A DNA stretch of 26,875 nt, taken from NCBI GenBank assembly GCA_022496205.1, contig WTXD01000148.1, positions 1 to 26,875 on the forward strand. The letters are read 5' to 3'. Within the stretch, counting starts at the first letter, position 1, and every line of letters begins with the position of its first letter. Origin of the DNA: Gloeopeniophorella convolvens. Lineage: Eukaryota > Basidiomycota > Agaricomycetes > Russulales. Of this stretch, positions 8,826 to 19,662 are shown piece by piece. A program made the position numbers and the translations under genes. The notes below the pieces were generated by a model. The model worked only from the letters and a program-made list of their open reading frames with translations. It was not told the DNA's origin and ran no database searches.

Positions 8826-11116
8826 ATGGACGCTACCGTAGGTTCCATATTGTTTAAGGGCAGCCACGTTGTGTTTGTCGCTGATGCAGAACAGGGGTCT
8901 GCAGCCCCCCCCTTTCAAAGCTCAGATGGCATTCTTGAAGACAGTCCTCCGGTGAGTAAGGTGTTGCCAGAAATACCCACATCTCAAGCTAATCATCATT
9001 TTATTGACAGGTGGGACCCGGATCATCCGCTGACGATGGCGATGTCTTCATGGATGACGACAATGAAGACAAGGAGGATGCAGACGAAGTCGAGCTGAGC
9101 CTACTCCCGGAAGGCACTGACTTGCCTTACCACCATATGATGGGCTCCTTCCAAGTTGACCTAACAACCCGAAACCTCTTCAGCGGTATGGCTCAACCAT
9201 GGGCCATCAACACTGCAGCAGCCCTGCAGACGGCCGCAGGTGAGTGGGAGTCATGGCCAAAGTAGATCTGCCATATTGCTAACAGTTCCGATTCATCATT
9301 TCCCCAATAGCAACAGGTGAAAGGGGTGGAGCTGGCAATCGTGCGTGTCTTCTTCTCAGGTGTAGCTACACCCACACAGCAATTTAGTAACGGCAGAAAC
9401 GGCAACTCTTTCTGGCGAAGGCACACTGTCTGCTGCCGGACAATCTGCCAGTGCGCATATTGCATCGTTGAGCAGCAGAGACCCTTGCCTCGCTCACCAG
9501 CCTTTACCAGCTTCTGCAGTGCAGGCGGACATAATGGGATTGCGTAAGCCATCCGCTCACCGCACTTTGTACCACAGGCATCCTAATTCCTTTAGTTGGA
9601 AGCACCTCTTCAGCAACCCCTTCCTCCCCTTCCAGCTTAGGTGTAATTCGCCTCTTTCAGGCCATAGTCCAGCAAGAAACTGCCCGATTGCACACCAACG
9701 TGCAGGCAACTGACCGTGCTGTTCATGAGGTGATGGAGACGCTTCGTCGCCATCTGCCAACCATGCCGCAGCCTGAACCCGCACCTGTACAAGCGACTCA
9801 GTGGGATCCTGCTTCCTTGCCTCCGTATGCACGTACGCACTTTGCTTGAAATAAAATGAATCGAGTGCCTTACACTGCTTGCCACTCAGCCAAAGTAGCC
9901 GGAATGAAAAAAACCCGGGCAAATATCAAGAAGAAGTTAGACGTATGCTGCTTCAATTTCCTTAAATATGCGATCTGACCACTTGTACTAGAGGTGCTTT
10001 CTTGGATTTCTCAGGGTAAAAGGCGTCATAGCGACTGGAAAACACATCCCAACCCCTCCCAGTGAAGCCGCAGTTGAGAGCTTCCACAAACGCACCGGGC
10101 CCGGCCCCAGTCCTACCTCTCTACGCATTGACTGGCGCACTCCATTCGACAGCTCATGGAACGCCGAGGTGCTCAGAGTTCTGGTCCAACAATTTGTTCA
10201 TGAAGTCCGATCCGGTAGAATCAAGGACTTGGGCCCCGACTCAGTAAGTACAATCAGTCTGAAAAGCATGCGGCACCTCTGCATCAACAAGCTGCGCAGG
10301 GCGAAGCGCAATTGGTGTCATCGTTATGGACCTCAAGCGACTCAGGCTACCATCACCGAACAGACGAAGCGGGAAGCTAAGCTATGCAGGCAAATGCAAC
10401 AACGGGTGCATGTTAGTGACCTCATCCCAATTGGCACCGCAGAGATGTGCTAATTCTGCATGGTAGACCCATAACAGGCGACGCCGCATATTGCAGATGA
10501 ATCGCTCTCGAGACACCCAGAAGTGGGGTGAAGTGGAAGTGATGCTTAACCAGCTCTCCCGTGGCGGAACGAGCGATGATGAGACTGAAGATGAAGATGC
10601 CCCGGGCTATCTGAAAAGAGTTCGCCGCGTCCAGCTAAAGTGGCTGGACAAGAGCATTGCAGAAGTTTTCAAACGGGTGGAGGCGTACCCAATGTGTCTC
10701 CATAACACTGGCGGGAATCGTCGATTCCTGCGCATATTCGAGAGCACTCAAACTACAGAGGCCAGGCGCCCTATCAAGGGTCTTCCAGTAAACTGGTATG
10801 ACGGGGAGTGGTTGAACGGGCTCACTGACTTTGCCAAAGTGGACCTGTCCCCGTCAAAGGCAGTGAGAATTCCTAGTCTTGTAAGTTTTGCGCATCTTCT
10901 CGCCCTGAGCTCGTCTAATATACACGAAAGCCCCCTTACCAGCCTTAGCCATATTGCCACTAGAGATGGCGTGCACACCATGATGAAATAAACAAGTCGC
11001 GTCCCGAGCGCGCGCAGGCCAGTCTCCCGGACCTGCTCCTCCTTGACCCATGCGCATACAAGATCCACGTCGCGCACCAGCTTCCGCCCTACGCACGGGC
11101 CTCAAATTTGGAGTGA
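8826..11116 (+). CDS. Large acidic hypothetical protein of a multi-copy mushroom family, about ten exons
   Basis: Exons that join in frame: 8826-8951, 9011-9239, 9311-9340, 9388-9543, 9596-9824, 9890-9942, 9992-10411, 10497-10880, 10964-11116; an optional 48-nt GTAAGT intron (10244-10291) lies inside the seventh. The start context CTAAAATGG is good. The product is about 570 residues: Ser/Asp-rich N-terminus with an Asp/Glu tract (9035-9100), a coiled-coil-like helix (9650-9760), a block Leu-Arg-Ile-Asp-Trp ... Ser-Ser-Trp-Asn (about 10115-10165), basic helices, then Gly-Thr-Ser-Asp-Asp-Glu-Thr (about 10565-10590) and a Trp-rich C-terminal half. This order recalls a hypothetical family I know as expanded in Agaricomycetes; function unknown. 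One extra A in the run 10018-10021 breaks the frame and must be removed for the model to read through. Confidence 0.65.
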
Positions 11117-11974
11117 AGGATCCTTGATATGTACGCTCTTACTATATGCTTTTATTTCTCCCTGCACGCCACGTCTTGGCCACTTGCGCCCTTGTTTTCA
11201 TCGTCATGCACTCCTACCCTCATCATAATGTCTCACTTACTCCTCCTTTTATTTCCACTTAAACCCTTTTATTTGGATGACGAACACGGCCTCTGACTGC
11301 TATAAAAACATGTTGATTGCCACCATGTAACACTGTCTGAATTCCTGCGCTCAGCGCCTGCTCTTCCATCTTCTCGCGTGCCCTTGTTTTGTCACCCTCC
11401 CGATTTCGCGCGCTGCGCAGCCTCGCTTCAACTTCGTTTTGCAACACCGCAGCTGTGGGCGAGGGAGGTGCCCGCTGGCATTGGCACCGTTGAGCATTGG
11501 CGGCGTCAACTATTTGTGTCTTATATATGACGGGTTCTGACATTTGCGTTTAATTGACTCAGAAAAGTGAGCCAAGCGTTCGTATGTTGCCATCCGAGAT
11601 ACTTATCTGGGATGATTCAATCGTCCTCCTCAGTGTGTCTCAACTTGCACTAGGATTCTGTTCCGAGGACTGGATCATGCAAGGGCGGCGTACGATACCA
11701 GCCAAGTCCACGTCATAGATTTCAGCCTCATACAGTCGGGGGATTCGGCATCAGCAAACCCGTTCATACTAGTCTCCGTAACAGACTGGCCAAGTGAAGA
11801 CAGTCGTTCACACGTACAGTCTGTTAGTAATCGCGCCATCCTGACCGTAGCGTCCAGTTTTCCCACGACACGATTTCTTCCCACGGCCTCTTCCACGTTT
11901 TTGAGTGGCGAGCTCTCGAAAGTCGGCGCTCCAAGCGTCCAACACACACTCTCCATCGTGAAATCGTGACTGCC
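11117..11974. other. Intergenic stretch without a supported gene
   Basis: 11120-11270 is pyrimidine-rich and compatible with a 3' end. The minus-strand ORF 11259-11543 has a charged product and contains GCGCAGCGCGCGAAA, faintly like the start of repeat R1, so it may be a very old R1 relic. Nothing firm is seen in 11545-11974. Confidence 0.4.
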
Positions 11975-12516
11975 ATGTCTCGGACACCTACCAATGGTCA
12001 TCAATCACCACAATCACCATCTCCCTTTCACTTTGCCGCATCTGGATCATTCCCACCACAATTCTCTCCCTATTCAGTCGTAAGATCGCCATCACCATCA
12101 AAACCTCGCCCACTCAAGCACTCAGCCTCAACACCCTCCTTCGGCGGCAGGGATATGCACCAGAGCTCATCTACTCGTCACCCCCCGGCCCCCGAAACCT
12201 CCTCTGTGGTGCTGGGAATTTGTGAATATGTTATGGTTTGTGCACTGTGGACACAAGGTTAGCTGCGAAGCACACCAGTGACTATCATGTAACTTATGCG
12301 CTGTTAATCCGCCAGACTAGGGTGTACGGTGCGGGGAATCTACCGTCACGCACTGATGTATCAGTCGCTGAGAGAGTTGATGCTCTCATGTTAGCGCCCC
12401 TGGCAGATGCTGCTACGGTTTCGATTCCGTCGTCATCGCAAGCGGCCCTCCCCAATCCCTCGCCCAGTGAATCCGAGTCAGAGTCGCTCACCATCAGATC
12501 AGCCTTGAGATCTTGA
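11975..12516 (+). CDS. Small Ser/Pro-rich hypothetical protein, at least two exons
   Basis: ATG 11975 opens a Ser/Pro/Thr/His-rich frame of about 75-95 codons with basic patches. A second exon beginning at 12316, after a CCGCCAG acceptor, carries an Ala/Leu stretch (Leu-Ala-Pro-Leu-Ala-Asp) and a Ser/Glu/Pro-rich end, stopping with TGA at 12514-12516. The donor is uncertain: 12206 or 12209 keep the frame, while the better GTGAAT at 12222 does not. The stop lies only 8 bp from the stop of the convergent helicase gene. The N-terminal style (disordered Ser/Pro, then an Ala-Pro-Leu block) resembles hypothetical proteins often seen beside the neighbouring families in mushrooms, but I assign no function. 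Confidence 0.45.
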
Positions 12517-12524
12517 AGCAACAT

Positions 12525-14341
12525 CTACAGTGCATCCCCATGCTGCTTGAGGATCGTGAATTCCTGGATTACTGAGTCCATTGCTTGTTGAGAATCCATT
12601 GCTGCCTCAAGGTTATCAACAAGGCGCCGAAGCGCAACATCTGGGAGGAAAACATAGGAGGGTATCATGTGGTAAGCACCCGACACATGTTCAGCATTCG
12701 CAATCTTGACTCGGAAATCTTCAAGACGTGTTGTAGCCTGGCTGCGTGCGCTCTCCGAGAGCTTTGTTGTAGGATGGCACATGAAACCAAGAGCTATTGA
12801 TGGGTGATCCCGAGGACGTCGTGGGGCCGGTCTAGGTGGGGGGATATCTTCGGGGATGCACTGGCTACAGTTGCAAGCTGATGGCTGAGAAGGAAGAGGA
12901 CGATCGGCACGGGATGCACATGAGCAGGGGAGGGTCGAAGGAGGATTGTGGTATATGTCGTCCATAGACGCCGTTAGACACGAGGCCGTGAGTAACTTCG
13001 CCACACTGAACTCCGTCGTTGAAGCGCTTCCCACAGTCGTAATTCCAGCCGCCTTCCTTCCGACACCCACGCCGCTACGACCCTCTGACTCCGCCTGCTC
13101 GATGACCTTACTCGCCTTTGTTCTCGTGGCCAATGTGACATAGAGAAGTGCTCGAGCATCCTTGATCGAGCCATCTCGGTTTGCGCGCCCCTCCTTCTGC
13201 CGCACATCGTCCACAGTCTCCGGCTCCCCAACGATGACAACATCGGCAATTTTCCGAGCGTCGAAGCCGACCAACAACGCGTCTGTGGCCACAGTTATCT
13301 GAGATGTTGTACCGTCGACAGAATGGACAAGTTCGAGGGTTTCTTGGTTGTACGAGGGCCAGTTGAGTGCATTATACATTCGCAAACGTTTGGCACGTTC
13401 GCCGTGAGCACAGTCCATTTGGTGCCAGAGATAGGTCATCAAGTGGAAGCTGATGCGAATGGTGGGGCAGTATATAAGGATGTTTCGATTGGCGGTAAGT
13501 ACCCAACGCAGCTCCGGAAACGATCGTCCATTGATACCACTCTTCATGTCTCGGATGCAGAGCTTCACGTTAGGTCGCGCATTTGATCGTCGTATGATAT
13601 GCAGATCCTGCCCGGCAAGTCCGAGCGAGTGGCAGACCGACTTGAAAGGACCGCCTGATTGCATCGTCGCTGTCACGGCCAGAATGACGCACGCCGACTT
13701 CAACCGTGCACGCGTGAGTCCAATCTCGTCGTAAGCCTTCTGAAACTTCTTTCCCCACGTATTCATGAGGTGCGCCTCGTCGACGCTCACGCAGACGATT
13801 CGGTTCCAGAATTCTGCGTCCTGAAGCGCTTGCCAAAGGCCTCTCGAGTTCAATTGCTCCGGTGCAAGAAATACAAGGTCCGCGTCGCGTCGAGCCAGCT
13901 CCCAGAGGTCTCGCTTCTCCTTCCTCGCCTGATCTAAGGTATCCATGTTGATTGCGACCGCTTTGACATTGTATTTCGATGTTGACTTGAGCTTCCTACA
14001 CAGTTAGCAGGGATTTGCGACAGAACACATGTGAGCACATACCAAATCCTCCTCAAGACTCTTAGTGGGGCATATAACGAGCATGGCAGAGTTGTTGGGG
14101 AGGGTCTGTGCCTGGGGGTGAGAGCTGTAATGTTTCTTAAGCTCCCGCGAGGCCAGAATGAACAGAGGAAGAGGGCGCTCTTGCTATCGCCGGTTGCTGT
14201 GGTAAGGAAGGTATTTGTGCCATCAAGGAGTTTGCAGATGCATTCGAGCTGATAGTCGTGTGGGTCGTAAGGCGAGGATTGGCGAAGAAGGTTGCGAATG
14301 ATGCGGCGGCCATAGTGAGAGCAAAGGGTATTCAATTCCAT
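12525..14341 (-). CDS. RecQ-like DEAH superfamily 2 helicase with altered Walker A
   Basis: An ATP-dependent DNA helicase by family. Exon 1 runs from ATG 14341 (or the longer 14461) to 14043, exon 2 from 13991 to TGA 12525. The 51-nt intron 13992-14042 has GTATGT and CTAAC; acceptor GAAG keeps the frame. In order: a Gln motif (Asp-Tyr-Gln-Leu), motif I Thr-Gly-Asp-Ser-Lys-Ser (14177-14194), motif Ia Pro-Thr-Lys, DEAH (13770-13781), Thr-Ala-Thr for motif III, Ile-Tyr-Cys for IV, Val-Ala-Thr for V, and Gly-Arg-Ala-Asn-Arg for VI (usually Gly-Arg-x-Gly-Arg). A C-terminal Cys cluster follows (about 12855-12930), typical of this basidiomycete subfamily. About 588 residues. The frame needs one T restored in exon 1 (plus-strand AA at 14161-14162). 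The motif I Gly-to-Ser change suggests weak or lost ATPase activity. Divergent with the Zn-cluster gene. Confidence 0.85.
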
Positions 14342-14525
14342 CGAAAAATGTGCAAGAACGGGCTCTGAGCCTTTCGAACGTGTCGCTGAGCTCGTATGCA
14401 ACACGCATCGTTGATCCACACGTGATGTCACATGACCGTTCCACCGTGAGAACCCGCGCACTACGGTAAGACCGGTGCGAATCGATGCAGACTAGGAGAC
14501 GCCGTCCCTGTGCCTCCGCCCCGTT

Positions 14526-16431
14526 ATGTCTCAACCTCATCGAACCACCATTCTTCGAACTGCAGCTCGCGTTCAAGCAGCAGTTCAAGCGTACTCCCAT
14601 GGGCTTCCGGAAACGTCTGAACAGTTTGCAGAGTGGCGCACACAGTTATGCAGCGAACATGTGACATCTCTCCAAATCGACGCCCACACTCGCTGACTGC
14701 AGGGCGCACAGCTATTGTTTTTGAAGCTTATGGAATCTAGTAAGACAAGTCAACATCCTTTGGAGGCACTCCCTCCCATCGCCATCGCCCTCGAACCCGC
14801 CCTGAACCAAGAATTTCCCCTGGAGGAGCTGAGCAATTCACACCCTCGCGGTTTGGAAGGTGACTGGTACATCGAGGGCTACTACCCTCAAGATGTCTCT
14901 AGCTACCTGGAGCCCGGAGTCGAGGGCCAATCGCATTGGTGGAATGATCTATGTGCGCTATGCAGGCCGATCAGCGTCCCTTACCTGTACTGATTTGACC
15001 AACGCTTGGCCGTACCAGCATACAAAGAGCCTCCGGGAGAACTGAGCAATCTCGGTGCCGTCCCGGCCCCCTCCATCAAGGGGAAGGAAAAGGCTACAGC
15101 CTTGCCGCCTTCTGTCCAGGAGAAAATCTGGCTCAAGATCTCCATTCCACCCGAATTACGACGTCACCATTCTGGGGATCAAGCTGTGGAAATGGATGTT
15201 GATGATGAGCCTCCGGATCCGAAGGGGAAGGGAAAGGGAAAAGGTACGACGTCAACAGCTGCTGCGCTTAGCCCTCTGACACAACGCCTACAACCCACTA
15301 GTTAAGACAACCAAGAAACCCCGTGTTCCCATCCCCAGCAACGCCTCAGAGGACTCATGGCAGGAGAGCAACAAAGGTGAAAGTCACTTTGTGCTTTCAC
15401 CGCCCAAAATGGCGGGCAGCGGCTGGACCTTTGACCGCAAGTTGATTCCTGAGGCAGTTGAGGAACTTGCCAGACAATTGGGTTACAACCAAGATGAAAT
15501 TCTCGAGCGCATGCAGGTGTGTGCCAGTGCAATGCCACCAGCGTCTTATATTTACAGGGCTCCCTGCACCAGTGTGCTTCCTGCACCTAGAAGAAAAAGA
15601 CGTGCAAAAAGGACTGGGGGAATGCGTGCCTGCCGTGCCAACGCGCAAGGACTCTGTGCTCGTTCATTCCCAGGAACAAGGACGGCGCCACAAGCCACAA
15701 GAAGTACAAAGTCCCACTCATCAAGGCATGGCTGGTGCACGTCTGGCTCTACGCAAGCAATTACCTGCCTGCTGAATCTCATCACGACGGCTCACAGCCA
15801 GGTGGAAGCGGCAGTTCCAAGGCCCAAGTCCCGGCTGCCGCCTCAGCACCCCTTCTGTCCCCCATACTACCGCCAATAGCCACCCCGCCCCCTTTACCTC
15901 CCTTTCCACAACTCAGCCAGCTCTCGCCTCGGCATCCCCCAACAGCCTCTTCGCTCCTTGCCCACCCTGTCACGCTGGTATGTGCTTTGGTCGCTCTGGG
16001 TTCCTAACTCATAAGGCCCTCAGGTTTCTCCAGGTTTGTTCCCAGACCATGGGCCACCCCGGCAGGCCAGATTGGCACGCCATCCCCGGAGTACCGTCAT
16101 GTATGTCGGGAAACGGCCACCCGGCATGCGCCAGCGCCTCCCAACCTCCCGTGCAAGCAAATCAAGCAAGGCAAGCCCACATGCCAACAACAAACCCTCC
16201 CCGTCACAGACCTCACCCGTCCATATTGGCGCGGACGCCACGCTGCAACAAATATGGGACTCGCAGCGGGACCTCCAGAGACGGCAGTCAGCCGTAGAAC
16301 AGCAGGTCCATGCCCTTTTCAGAGCAACGGAGCGTGTGACGGAACGGATTGACGCGTTGTTCAAAGCACTGGGCCAAACGCGAGCCCGACAAAGAAGCCC
16401 GCCAGATGCGCCCGTGGGAGGCCCGGCGTAA
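14526..16431 (+). CDS. Zn2Cys6-type cysteine-cluster protein, six exons, internal TAG
   Basis: Exons 14526-14660, 14703-14952, 15019-15243, 15302-15516, 15558-15977 and 16024-16431 join in frame through introns of 42, 66, 58, 41 and 46 nt, most with CTRAY branch points. Order: Ala/Gln helical N-terminus, acidic and Pro-rich middle with a Trp-Trp pair (about 14937), a Lys/Gly tract (15220-15250), a Trp-Thr-Phe-Asp block and helix, then cysteines spaced C-x2-C-x6-C-x7-C-x2-C-x6-C (about 15573-15660). That spacing is the fungal Zn(II)2Cys6 DNA-binding pattern, although such clusters are usually N-terminal. A Pro/Ser-rich linker and a C-terminal coiled coil (about 16230-16375) follow. A TAG at 15588-15590 falls inside the cluster (between Cys 2 and Cys 3), with good coding on both sides, so the gene is a pseudogene, mis-called, or read through. 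A regulator role is inferred. Confidence 0.7.
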
Positions 16432-17439
16432 GGATGCCACGAATTTGTCGCCTGTGCAATGCCACCGTGTCGATTCCGATGGCGCAACCTCGTGCTCCTA
16501 CAAACGACGCCTTCATGGCACGCTGTGGCTCTACCATCAGTTGATCACACACCATCCGCATTCCACTCCATGCATGACCCCTGCTACCCGTTGTTATGGA
16601 CACCCACTTCGCATTTGCATCTCGTGTCTGTCTCATGTTGTCTATCACTCTGTATCAAATGCTTAGTGTGCTTTGCTGCCCTTTGCTAACTCGTTGATCT
16701 AATACCCTTTTGTAAATTCACTGTGTGCTCTTTGTTTGACCCTGGCATTCCCACCAGCCGCCCGACTCGTGCATGTACACATCGGAGGCGGCGAAGCAGC
16801 TTCGGCTGTTTCCGGTACGACTACGGTTCGTTTTGAGATCATGCTCGCCTGCGCGCATCCCCGCGTCGCTCTCAGCTCCTGCCTCGTTGTCCCTTATCCC
16901 AACGGCATTCCGCGTCCCACCGATCATCTCAGACAAACCTGGGCCAGCACATCATTTTCGATGCACATAGACGATGGTGTCAACCCCTTCGCACATGGTG
17001 CGACATACGATGCCTTAGTCTCCTAAAGCAGACCTTAGTAACAGAAGATGGTCATTCCCTTATAAGCCTCCTGCTCAAGTCGTCTTTCCTCACCTCCCAG
17101 TGATCCATGGTAAACTACAGGCGAGCAATCTCAGTACATTCGCCCTCAACGCCTCCTGAGTATCTTCGCTGACATGTTATCTAGATCTCCTGCGCTCCAT
17201 CCACTACCCTCCACGTCGTAGCTCAGTTCGCGGTGGAGGTTCATGTTCACCATCCGGTTTCCTCGTCATCAACCTAATCGTCACAACCTCCTCCTCCCCT
17301 CCTTGACTATGTGCTGTTTGGATGATCTTCACCCTTGGCCCAGTGCCAGCGATCCACCATACGCCGAATGCCATGCATCTACGGGTTGCGTTCCTCTATG
17401 CGTGATTGTCCTCAGTTTTCTCTTTCGTCATCCCTTTCT
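16432..17439. other. Intergenic stretch without a supported gene
   Basis: Pyrimidine-rich sequence downstream of the Zn-cluster gene, compatible with a 3' region and spacer. The plus-strand ORF 16736-17026 has no domain or splice support. Confidence 0.4.
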
Positions 17440-17645
17440 CAACACACACCAGTAGTCACACCTGGTTGACCCAGACGTCCTGCGCGTTCAACCGCCGATA
17501 CGTCTACCGCAATCTCATCTCCCTCCTCCACCGTACTCCTCTCAACCAGAGCATTCTCTTCGACAAGCCGGCACGCTCCATAAGGACTACCCGGTCTATC
17601 GCCATTGGCGCCATCGTTCACCCCGTCCCCTACGTCGTCACCCAC
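17439..17645 (-). CDS. Short acidic ORF, doubtful
   Basis: The minus-strand frame encodes about 68 residues rich in Asp, Glu, Gly and Val, with an amphipathic Glu/Val stretch and a TGA end. Composition looks more protein-like than the opposite strand, but there is no homologue I recognise, no intron that connects it to another exon, and the length is short. It may be a fragment. Confidence 0.2.
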   Translation of the reverse strand: MGDDVGDGVNDGANGDRPGSPYGACRLVEENALVERSTVEEGDEIAVDVSAVERAGRLGQPGVTTGVC

Positions 17646-18161
17646 ATCGTCAACCTTACTTAACTCGCGCCTGTCGACATCTCCGCGTCTACGGGTGGTG
17701 CCGAGGACCCCCGGAGAGCCTCGAATCCGTGGTAGTCACCCCCGATCTTCCAACCAGACATTTGGCGTGGTTGTCGGGGGTCCTGGATACTTATGCAGAG
17801 CCTATGCATCCATCGTTCAATCCGGTGACGTGATCCACGTGCGGGGGCGCGCAGGAAGCGTGGAAGTGCCAACAGCGTTGGGCGTTGAGGCCCAGCCAGG
17901 TTGTCAGGAGATGTCGGGTGCGACATATGGCACGTCGAGCGTCGCGGGGCTGCGCAGCCGGGCGGTCAGCACTGGCTGGTGAAGTTCGGAGGGAGATACG
18001 ATTTGGATCTTTCGAAACTTCAATGCAAAGCTGCCTGGACAGCCAATTGATGGCAGACTCGAAGATGTGCCTGCACGGCTCACGGAGTTTGACAGACCAA
18101 ACACTCGCGGGAATCTGAAGGTGGAAGAACGTCGAGATAAAAGCACGAAGGGTGCTTGCCT
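17646..18161. other. Stretch without a supported gene
   Basis: Only overlapping short ORFs on both strands. No shared repeat was recognised until repeat R2 begins near 18162. Confidence 0.4.
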
Positions 18162-18275
18162 GAAAACTATATAGGGTGACGAGCAGAATGCGGGTGGACG
18201 GGCAGGGATGAAGGAGTCTGTCCAGTCTCTAAGTGCCACTGCCCATCCCTTTGGGGAGGCAGATTAGATTGCTCC
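18162..18275 (+). repeat. Interspersed repeat R2, copy 1
   Basis: GAAAACTATATAGGGTGACG, GGTGGACGGGCAG, AAGGAGTCT, AAGTGCCACTGCCCATCCC and GGGGAGGCAGATT occur here and again at 22158-22250 in the same order, with small indels. The block starts with a TATA-like CTATATAG. No coding capacity is apparent. Confidence 0.7.
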
Positions 18276-19207
18276 GGCCGCGCGCGCGCACGGCGCGCTG
18301 GAGATCGATCCGAATTTCCGACCCGATATGGCGTGGAAATTTCAACTATCCTGGACATTTCGGGAACGGTTCTGACGGCTTCCCTGGCAGGATATGCACC
18401 CGATATGTACAGGAAAAGCCGAATCTCCTGCACATTTCCTGGCTTCTTGCGTTTTCGATGTCAAGTGCCGGCGCATGGATGCTCGGGCTCCCCTCCCCCT
18501 GCAGCTCGTCATGGCTCGCGCACGCTCCATCGCTCCCTCTTTGCATGATCATAGACAATGTAAATGTATTCCTTATCAATATAAGTGCATATTCACGTGC
18601 GCACGAGCCTTGAAGCTTGAAGCTTGAAGACGTTGTGCGAGAACGGAAAAGCATGGCTGCGCGCCCTCCCCGCTCGTGAATGGTGCGTCGCAGATCCTGC
18701 ACATCCACGTAGAACGGTGGGCCCGAAGAGGGCCCCTATATCTCACGGTTATAAAGTCGGCCAGTCAGCACGCTGTTGTGGACATCGTGTCGCATTCACG
18801 TACCTCAGACTCATACCTTCCCAACCTCCTGCTCGCCCTCTTGCCGCTTGCTTCCTCTCTCGCAGCCCGCGGGCCCGGCGTCCTGATCCTACAAAGCATG
18901 CACGGGGCTCGTTGGCCGGGGGCCCTACACCTGGGGGTGGCAGTCAGTGCTTTTCCCTCACCCGAAATGATCATACCGCGTTGTGCAGAAGGGGGTGTCT
19001 GCGGGCATTTGACCATAAGTCTTGTATCGCTGTGGCCATGCAGGAGTGGTCGCACCCACCGCTTTCACGTCTAGCTGCTTTCGACTGACGTGGCGTGGCT
19101 CCCGCGCCCTCCGCTGGCCTGGGTCTTGGGGTCCTCGAATCTGCCAACTCCTGGAGGTCTGTGCATCCGTGTATTGGGACCTTTCAGTGAGCTAATGCCA
19201 TGCCGCT
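18276..19207. other. Stretch without a supported gene
   Basis: 18300-18450 has several GATATG-like and GGACATTTCGG-like phrases that weakly resemble the reverse complement of 20500-20650, possibly an old duplicate. 18610-18629 is a short tandem of TTGAAGC (three units). ORFs at 18624-19088 and 18676-19074 overlap in different frames; neither shows a domain, and at most one could be the 5' part of the coiled-coil gene that follows. Confidence 0.35.
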
Positions 19208-19662
19208 GTGGTGGATGCACGTACCTTTGAAGTTGCGCATGCTGGAGTGTCCAAGGAGATCATGGATCGCCTTGACCGTGTCGTCCGTGACAACTCGGCA
19301 ACAACGCGTACTTTGCAAGCCATGGAACAGCATCTTGAGGACCTGGGAAAGGAGATGCGTGAGGGCGACAAGAAGGTCGAGCGCATCGCGGTGAACGTAC
19401 AGGGGGTGTTCGATGATGTGATCGTGCACATGAGCGAGTGGTGTCGAGGTGTCTTAGCCACCTTGCGGCCTTGGAGGCCCAGGGAGCGATGGTACCAGCT
19501 GGTGGCACTGTATCATCCAGTCGCGCTAGACGGAGGCCGCGTGAAGACGTGCCCAAGACAGAGAGGAATGGGCTATCTGTACGCACCTCAAGTTTTCGGG
19601 ATCTCCGGCCTCCAAGCGTGCTAAGATCGACTTGTGCGCAAAAAAATCTGCGCCTTCGATGA
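19208..19662 (+). CDS. Coiled-coil protein fragment with one frame break
   Basis: The frame from 19208 encodes a strongly helical, heptad-like stretch rich in Glu, Asp, Arg, Leu and Val (about 19225-19420). Near 19425-19437 the protein-like reading moves to a second frame (19438-19662), which continues with Leu-Ser-His-Leu-Ala-Ala-Leu-Glu, then a Ser/Arg-rich basic end and TGA. Joining them needs one base restored, here not obviously in a homopolymer. The architecture (helix then basic Ser/Arg tail) resembles the C-terminal coiled coil of the Zn-cluster gene at 14526-16431, so it may be the end of a related gene. No upstream exon with a cysteine cluster could be found. Confidence 0.4.

Noticed and set aside
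10244..10291. A 48-nt GTAAGT...CAAG intron in the ten-exon gene
   Set aside because: It is stop-free, a multiple of three, and has a poor acceptor. Remembered family members seem to have residues here, so it is noted as optional rather than called.
12514..12572. A shifted reading frame that would extend the Ser/Pro gene into a helical end overlapping the helicase antisense
   Set aside because: It needs a frame change and lies over the coding end of the convergent helicase, whose own frame is well supported. The apparent protein quality is probably the antisense shadow.
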